DNA from: Pelagimonas varians
Lineage (GTDB): Bacteria > Pseudomonadota > Alphaproteobacteria > Rhodobacterales > Rhodobacteraceae
Reading direction: 5' to 3'
NCBI RefSeq assembly: GCF_003208435.1
Contig: NZ_QKMF01000009.1
Coordinates: 113,783-177,782, forward strand
Length of the DNA: 64,000 bases
Below the pieces are notes generated by a model. The model worked only from the letters and a program-made list of their open reading frames with translations, was not told the DNA's origin and did no database searches. The first letter of the stretch is position 1; each line of letters starts with the position of its first letter. Below are positions 60,302 to 64,000 of this stretch, piece by piece. The position numbers were made by a program, and so were the translations under genes.

Positions 60302-62242
60302 TTAACCTTTTGGCGTATACCAGATTGGCGAAGTATAGGCCCGCTCTTGTTGCTCCAATGGTGCACCTTCCGGAGCCTCAAGACCGTATTTGACAACATC
60401 ATAAAGGTACCAAGGCGGCGTTGGGATTTCGAGCACCCGAGCGTAGTAAAAAGCCCGCTCGTTCGCGTCAAAGTCAGGGTCGCTCCAGACCGTGATCAAT
60501 TCCGATGTTCCGATTGTGTTCGCCCAAGTCGCCGTTGCAACATCAACCGTGCTGCCCACGGCGGGAAGCTTGCCGTCGGCGTCAATCTCACGACCATCCG
60601 ACCAAACCACGTCATACACTTTTTCCTGTGTGTTGCCGTCAGCATCGACCCAGCCTTTGATGACCTGTACCCGATCAAGATTGGCCCCGATTGGATCGCG
60701 CAGCGCTGCTATCAGGAAATTCGGCGCTTTACCTTCCTCTGGGGGAGCGGTCAAATCGGCACCCATCGGAACACCTTTTGCATAGCCAACTGCCGAAACC
60801 TCACGGGTGTTCAGATCGGAGTCATTGAAATCATACCCGCCAAAGAACCGCACAGCCATGCGCGGGCCCGTGGTGCCATAAACTTCTTTGCGGTCCATCG
60901 CGTCGAACAGACTGGCGCGTGTATTTTCATGGGCCCAAACGGCAGTAAGACCGGATGCAACTTGCTGCCAACTGAAAATCTCACCTTTGTCCGTCTTCAT
61001 GAACGGGTGTGTCAGCCGTTCGGGAGAGGGCTCATAACCCGCGTGCTTGCCAAAGAAATTGTTCTCTTCGATAGCTGGCAGTGAATTGTGGGAATCGGTC
61101 GCGCCAACCAGACCAAATTTATATGGGTTGGTCCCGAACTTGGCCTCAAGAAGCATGCCGTTTTTCAAAGCTTCGCGGGCATATTCACCTGCCAGCATTT
61201 CGTTGGTCTTTGCCTCGGTTAGGTCCAGATTTCCATAGTCCCAATTTCCATAGTCCGCGAACGCGTCATCGGGTGACAAAAATGGATGGGCCTCCCCGTC
61301 ACCTTTGATCTGGGTGACTTCGTAGGTTCGCTCCCATTTGGCGCGTTGCTCAACATAGAGCTGGTCGATTGCCCGACCGGTAAACTGCGCATCCATCGGG
61401 AACATGATACCGTTAGACAGGTTGCCATTATGGGCAAATGCCATCGTCGCGCCATTGGTCTTGGCCTCATAGTCTTCGAGGTATTTGTACAAATCCAGGG
61501 GATCATTGCTGCCTATGGGCGCTTGGGTTGTGTAAGGGATAACCTGGCGGGCGCGGTCAGGACCATCCCGGAAAATAACGTTGCGATGTAGATTTGCGCC
61601 CTGTTCTAAGGACGTCCACTCAAAACCAATGAAGGCCGTGAAAGCGCCGGGTTCGTTAAACTCTTCCGCCGCATTTATCACGTCATCCCAAATCGTGGCA
61701 TACCGGCGGGCACCGGGCGAATAGTTGGCGAACATTTCCGGGTCCATATCGCCTTGAGAAAAGGTCGTAATCAGATCAAGCGTCGCCGCGACGGCTTCCT
61801 CACCTCCGGCACCAAACCCTTTGGCCCATCTGGCCCCCTGTTCGTATTGGGTCACGATCGGAGCATTCGCTAAAATATCGCCGATCATACCCATTCCGTC
61901 GGAGTGATCCGTGATCGCAAGCCAATCAAGAGGTCTGCTGAGCCGGATTTCCTGCCCTGAGGATGCTGTCACCTGCTCACCGCGGGCAACGCGGTAGGCT
62001 GCGCGAAGCCCCAAACGGTTTCCAAAACCACCCGCGTCCATAGAAAGGGATGTGTGCAAATGGCTATCGCCCCAAAGAGGGCGTTCCGGGAAGGTGCGAT
62101 TAACATAAGGTGAATAAGGAGCGTCAGAGGGAAACAACCCGTCAAGTTGCCCCTCTTCAGCTTGGATTTCCTGGGCCGTGCTAGCGCCGCCGATCAACAT
62201 CAAAATTGCTGTTGAGCAGGCTAGAAAATTTGATCGTGTCAT
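60302..62242 (-). CDS. secreted DUF3604 domain-containing protein
   Basis: 646 residues. MTRSNFLACSTAILMLIGGASTAQ is a signal peptide. The DUF3604 fold carries metal-ligand-like motifs similar to PHP phosphoesterases: LWGDSHLHTSLSMDAGG (His61, His63), WLAITDHSDGMG, MAFAHNGNLS and GLVGATDSHNSL. FIGFEWTSLEQGANLHRNVIF and GTTGPRMAVRFF are further family stretches. Function unknown; probably a periplasmic metal-dependent hydrolase. It converges on the galactoside ATPase gene but has its own promoter region. GGGGAAAA precedes the ATG at 62242. Confidence 0.9.
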   Translation of the reverse strand: MTRSNFLACSTAILMLIGGASTAQEIQAEEGQLDGLFPSDAPYSPYVNRTFPERPLWGDSHLHTSLSMDAGGFGNRLGLRAAYRVARGEQVTASSGQEIRLSRPLDWLAITDHSDGMGMIGDILANAPIVTQYEQGARWAKGFGAGGEEAVAATLDLITTFSQGDMDPEMFANYSPGARRYATIWDDVINAAEEFNEPGAFTAFIGFEWTSLEQGANLHRNVIFRDGPDRARQVIPYTTQAPIGSNDPLDLYKYLEDYEAKTNGATMAFAHNGNLSNGIMFPMDAQFTGRAIDQLYVEQRAKWERTYEVTQIKGDGEAHPFLSPDDAFADYGNWDYGNLDLTEAKTNEMLAGEYAREALKNGMLLEAKFGTNPYKFGLVGATDSHNSLPAIEENNFFGKHAGYEPSPERLTHPFMKTDKGEIFSWQQVASGLTAVWAHENTRASLFDAMDRKEVYGTTGPRMAVRFFGGYDFNDSDLNTREVSAVGYAKGVPMGADLTAPPEEGKAPNFLIAALRDPIGANLDRVQVIKGWVDADGNTQEKVYDVVWSDGREIDADGKLPAVGSTVDVATATWANTIGTSELITVWSDPDFDANERAFYYARVLEIPTPPWYLYDVVKYGLEAPEGAPLEQQERAYTSPIWYTPKG

Positions 62243-62833
62243 ATTTTTTCCCCGTTTTTTAGTCGTTTCGATCTTCCATCCTTGAACGTATTCCCATTAG
62301 GCTAGCACAAGTCCCGCATCGGGCAAATTACTCTGTAAAAATGGATCTGGTTAATTGGTTGCGTGGCCGCTCAACCGAATGGTGCGACAGCCTAGTGCCA
62401 AAGAGAAATAGGCCGCAAAATCAAAGCCAAATCAGTCCGTTGAACTGTTGCCCAAAACATAGCCAGAATGCATCGCCCGCAATTGATTCATATCAATCCG
62501 GCGGACAGTACGTTGGACGTAATGCGCCCAAGAGCCTGCCAAAGCTGCTGCACCCGATACAAGTTCAATGCTCGAATTGTCGGGCAATCCGTGCGTATCG
62601 CGCGCTGTAATCAGGCAACAGTTTTCAGTCCTGAGCCAACCGGTGGTCCCAAATCTTCACCTTAAGATATGACCGGTCGCTTTTCTCGATACATTTGACG
62701 GCGAGGATCACCAACTTCGGTCTACACCAGAGGCTCCGACATCGGCAGGCAGGATCACCTTGACCGGTGCAATCTTCATCACGGTCCCATTTGCCCAACC
62801 CGAATACGGACATAAATTGTCGGTTAACCAAGA
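62243..62833. other. gene-poor stretch upstream of the DUF3604 gene
   Basis: No convincing coding region. The part next to 62242 should hold the DUF3604 promoter (on the minus strand TTGCCC and TAGCCT about 16 bases apart near 62305-62335). An 89-codon frame at 62341-62610 and a 65-codon frame at 62468-62665 have no recognisable protein character, although the second encodes a few Cys pairs. A perfect FNR-type box lies at 62483-62496. Composition and the decayed mobility genes to the right suggest an old insertion or deletion scar. Confidence 0.5.
62483..62496. promoter_or_regulatory. FNR/FnrL-type binding site
   Basis: TTGAT-TCAT-ATCAA, an exact match to the FNR consensus TTGAT-N4-ATCAA. 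Nearest minus-strand gene start is DUF3604, 241 bases away; no clear plus-strand gene follows. Confidence 0.55.
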
Positions 62834-62857
62834 ATGGAATTCCTCCGTGGTGTTCGA

Positions 62858-63070
62858 GTGAATGAAAACACACCGTTTCAGTTCATGCTGATGCTTCCTG
62901 TCGGCCTCAAAAATGGGGTCGAAGAAATGGCATCGCTTAACCGGACAAGCTTTTCCCAAGAGATCATGGCAGCTCTCGAAGACAAGTATCTGAGGGTCAA
63001 TGCTGGGGGCGCAACTGGCGTGGACACCCGGGTGTTGCTTTGGCTCGGCTGTGCGAGCGGCATCCATTAG
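62858..63070 (+). pseudogene. Arc-like ribbon-helix-helix DNA-binding protein, truncated
   Basis: The first 45 or so residues (from a GTG at 62858: VNENTPFQFMLMLPVGL, then NGVEEMASLNRTSFSQEIMAALEDKY) look like the Arc/MetJ-type ribbon-helix-helix domain often found in plasmid and phage genes. After that the frame runs into sequence that is the reverse complement of a relaxase gene remnant, so its C-terminus is not original. An in-frame ATG at 62834 is the alternative start; neither has a good ribosome site. Probably a fragment left by a rearrangement. Confidence 0.5.
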
Positions 63071-63470
63071 ATCGGCCCAGTCGTGTTCCTTGTTCATCAG
63101 ATCGCGCAGACTATCGAAGGCACGTTCGTAACCTGGGAGTGCTATGTTCAGGCTTCGCCCGCTGTGCAATTCCATGCGCGGTATGCGGAAATGTAGCTCG
63201 ACGCGGTCTTCGTGCGTGTACCGGACCCACTTACAAGCGTATCGGTCGCCATCCAGACCAGCGAAAGCCAGTTCTTCGAAGCGATCATGACCTGCCGCGG
63301 CTCTTCGCCACTTGGCTGGTCACCCTCGCCAAAGCTGATCACACCAGCGCGGTAGCTCCATTTGTGAGGGCAGATCGCGGCTCTCATCATAGGCAAGGAC
63401 AGTGCGGGGTCAGATAGTCAACCTGTCCAGCACCGCCACCTTTGCCGTTAGGAAAGAACTTGATCAGCAT
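63035..63470 (-). pseudogene. frameshifted relaxase / mobilization nuclease remnant
   Basis: An ATG at 63470 overlaps the mobC stop (TGATG), the usual mobC-relaxase coupling. The start MLIKFFPNGKGGGAGQVDYL matches Rhodobacterales plasmid relaxases but stops after 27 codons (63387-63389). A second frame gives VLAYDESRDL, a third HKWSYRAGVISFGEGDQPSG, and after a one-base shift near 63285 the frame RFEELAFAGLDGDRYACKWV, then THEDRVELHFRIPRME and SLNIALPGYERAFDSLRDLM. Most of the N-terminal catalytic region between the first two pieces is missing, and similarity ends near 63035. It is non-functional. Confidence 0.75.
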
Positions 63471-63850
63471 CAAGACGCCTCGCAGTGTGTGGCAATGTTC
63501 TGTTCCAACTGCCGCTCGATCCCAACGAGCGCGGTGGTGACGCGCAGCGCATCAATCTGTGACGCTTGGCCAGCATTCAACGCCGTGTTCAGCCACCGCG
63601 TCACCTGATTGAGATTGCCGACATGGCGCGACACGGCCAGCATCAAGGCGGGATGATCGACACGTGGCAACTGGTGCCGCCGCTTTGGTTCCGTGCCGGT
63701 AGCAAGCTCTCGAAGGAAGGCAGACATGGACAGGCCGCGATCTTTGGCCGCCTGCCGGATCAGCGCCTTCTCTGTAGACGAACAATAGAAGAACACCGCT
63801 TCTGGTTTTGCAGCTGCACCTGCCTTCGTGGCAGGTTGGTTGGGGTTCAA
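63470..63850 (-). CDS. mobC: plasmid mobilization protein MobC (relaxosome)
   Basis: 126 residues. The ribbon-helix-helix region AVFFYCSSTEKALIRQAAKDRG and SMSAFLRELATG is followed by RHVGNLNQVTRWLNTAL, the hallmark of MobC relaxosome accessory proteins, which open the strands at oriT. The frame is intact, though its partner relaxase is destroyed, so it is likely an evolutionary leftover. It lies 57 bases from the edge of an IS element. Confidence 0.8.
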   Translation of the reverse strand: MNPNQPATKAGAAAKPEAVFFYCSSTEKALIRQAAKDRGLSMSAFLRELATGTEPKRRHQLPRVDHPALMLAVSRHVGNLNQVTRWLNTALNAGQASQIDALRVTTALVGIERQLEQNIATHCEAS

Positions 63851-63906
63851 AGGGGAGGCTTGGGGCCCCTCGCAAGGTCCCGGCTCAAAGGTCGCTGGCC
63901 TAGCAT

Positions 63907-64000
63907 TGGACCTGTCACGTTTTAGTGCCGCTCCTAGTGCTCGTTTAAGCCACCTTGCGTTCGAAAGCGACGGGGCTTTTCCAACCCAGTGCTGAATGGC
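63907..64000 (-). mobile_element. end of an IS3-family insertion sequence (partial)
   Basis: The element's end is proposed at TGGACCTGTCACGTTTTAGT (63907-63926), whose TG start and position 38 bases beyond the transposase stop fit an IS3-type terminal repeat. The rest lies beyond the window. Confidence 0.6.
63945..64000 (-). CDS. IS3-family transposase OrfB, C-terminal end (partial)
   Basis: The minus strand encodes HSALGWKSPVAFERKVA and then a stop at 63945-63947. This is the typical last segment of IS3-family (IS150-like) OrfB integrases, where the host-length NxRPHSALG motif is followed by SP.AFE. Only 17 or so codons lie in the window, so integrity cannot be judged. Confidence 0.75.
   Translation of the reverse strand, partial: HSALGWKSPVAFERKVA

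Noticed and set aside
62341..62610. 89-codon plus-strand frame in the gene-poor stretch
   Set aside because: No start signal and no protein-like pattern; Arg/Ser/Gln-rich with random composition.
62708..63175. 155-codon minus-strand frame taken as a new gene
   Set aside because: Its first part is the decayed relaxase after a frameshift and the rest is the antisense of the Arc-like fragment.
1..64000. tRNA, rRNA, CRISPR arrays and metabolite riboswitches
   Set aside because: No cloverleaf, regular spaced repeats or recognisable riboswitch cores were found by eye; a dedicated search such as tRNAscan or Infernal was not possible.

Overview
This window looks like a stretch of chromosome from a marine alphaproteobacterium of the Rhodobacterales (Roseobacter group). 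Core genes (polA, accD, folC, rlmN, serB) argue for a chromosome rather than a plasmid. The protein families, the GAAC-N7-GAAC SOS box, an Irr-type iron box and the many 4-base ATGA gene overlaps fit that lineage. No rRNA, tRNA, CRISPR array or prophage was seen. I made every assignment by reading motifs; no database search was run.

1-8.4 kb: adenosine kinase faces polA across a shared terminator. Then come a small zinc-finger protein, an ABC ATPase with no adjacent permease, a HIT protein, and a divergent pair formed by a GT14-type glycosyltransferase and a sulfotransferase. 8.4-15.8 kb: a DUF1285 gene diverges from a four-gene operon (MoxR ATPase, DUF58, a BatA/DUF4159 membrane protein, a MIDAS-containing membrane protein). 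15.8-22.5 kb: three small genes on the minus strand (a secreted protein, DUF599, a HemJ/CopD-like membrane protein), then the glycolate oxidase operon glcD-glcE-orf-glcF and a secreted trypsin-like protease. 22.5-31.3 kb: a heat-shock-type hsp20, a LysR regulator, the iron protein MbfA with an Irr-type box, a tiny secreted peptide plus TetR regulator behind a palindrome, S-formylglutathione hydrolase, a tightly packed four-gene operon (YaiI, HAD, ornithine cyclodeaminase-like, alpha/beta hydrolase) and a convergent MFS carrier.

31.4-49.5 kb: zapE, a degenerate-rhodanese/LysM group, accD-folC, a CPBP protease, an AEC carrier, a GNAT protein, glutathione-dependent formaldehyde dehydrogenase divergent from a TetR-SDR operon (20-bp palindrome between them), a c556-type cytochrome, LexA-controlled imuB without imuA or dnaE2 neighbours, serB, asparaginase, an IalB-like protein, rlmN and a shikimate-dehydrogenase-like gene.

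49.5-60.3 kb is the most coherent accessory locus: a galactoside uptake and breakdown operon on the minus strand (binding protein, two permeases, GH36 alpha-galactosidase, KDGal kinase, KDPGal aldolase, GH42 beta-galactosidase, AroE-like dehydrogenase), nearly all linked by 4-base overlaps. It diverges from an IclR regulator and the transport ATPase, with a tandem 18-bp operator in between. The enzymes imply import of a galactoside, intracellular hydrolysis, and galactose breakdown through 2-keto-3-deoxygalactonate (De Ley-Doudoroff route), with the early oxidation steps encoded elsewhere.

60.3-64 kb: a secreted DUF3604 protein, a gene-poor stretch with a perfect FNR-type box, then decayed mobile DNA: an Arc-like fragment, a frameshifted relaxase, an apparently intact mobC, and the end of an IS3-family element running off the window.
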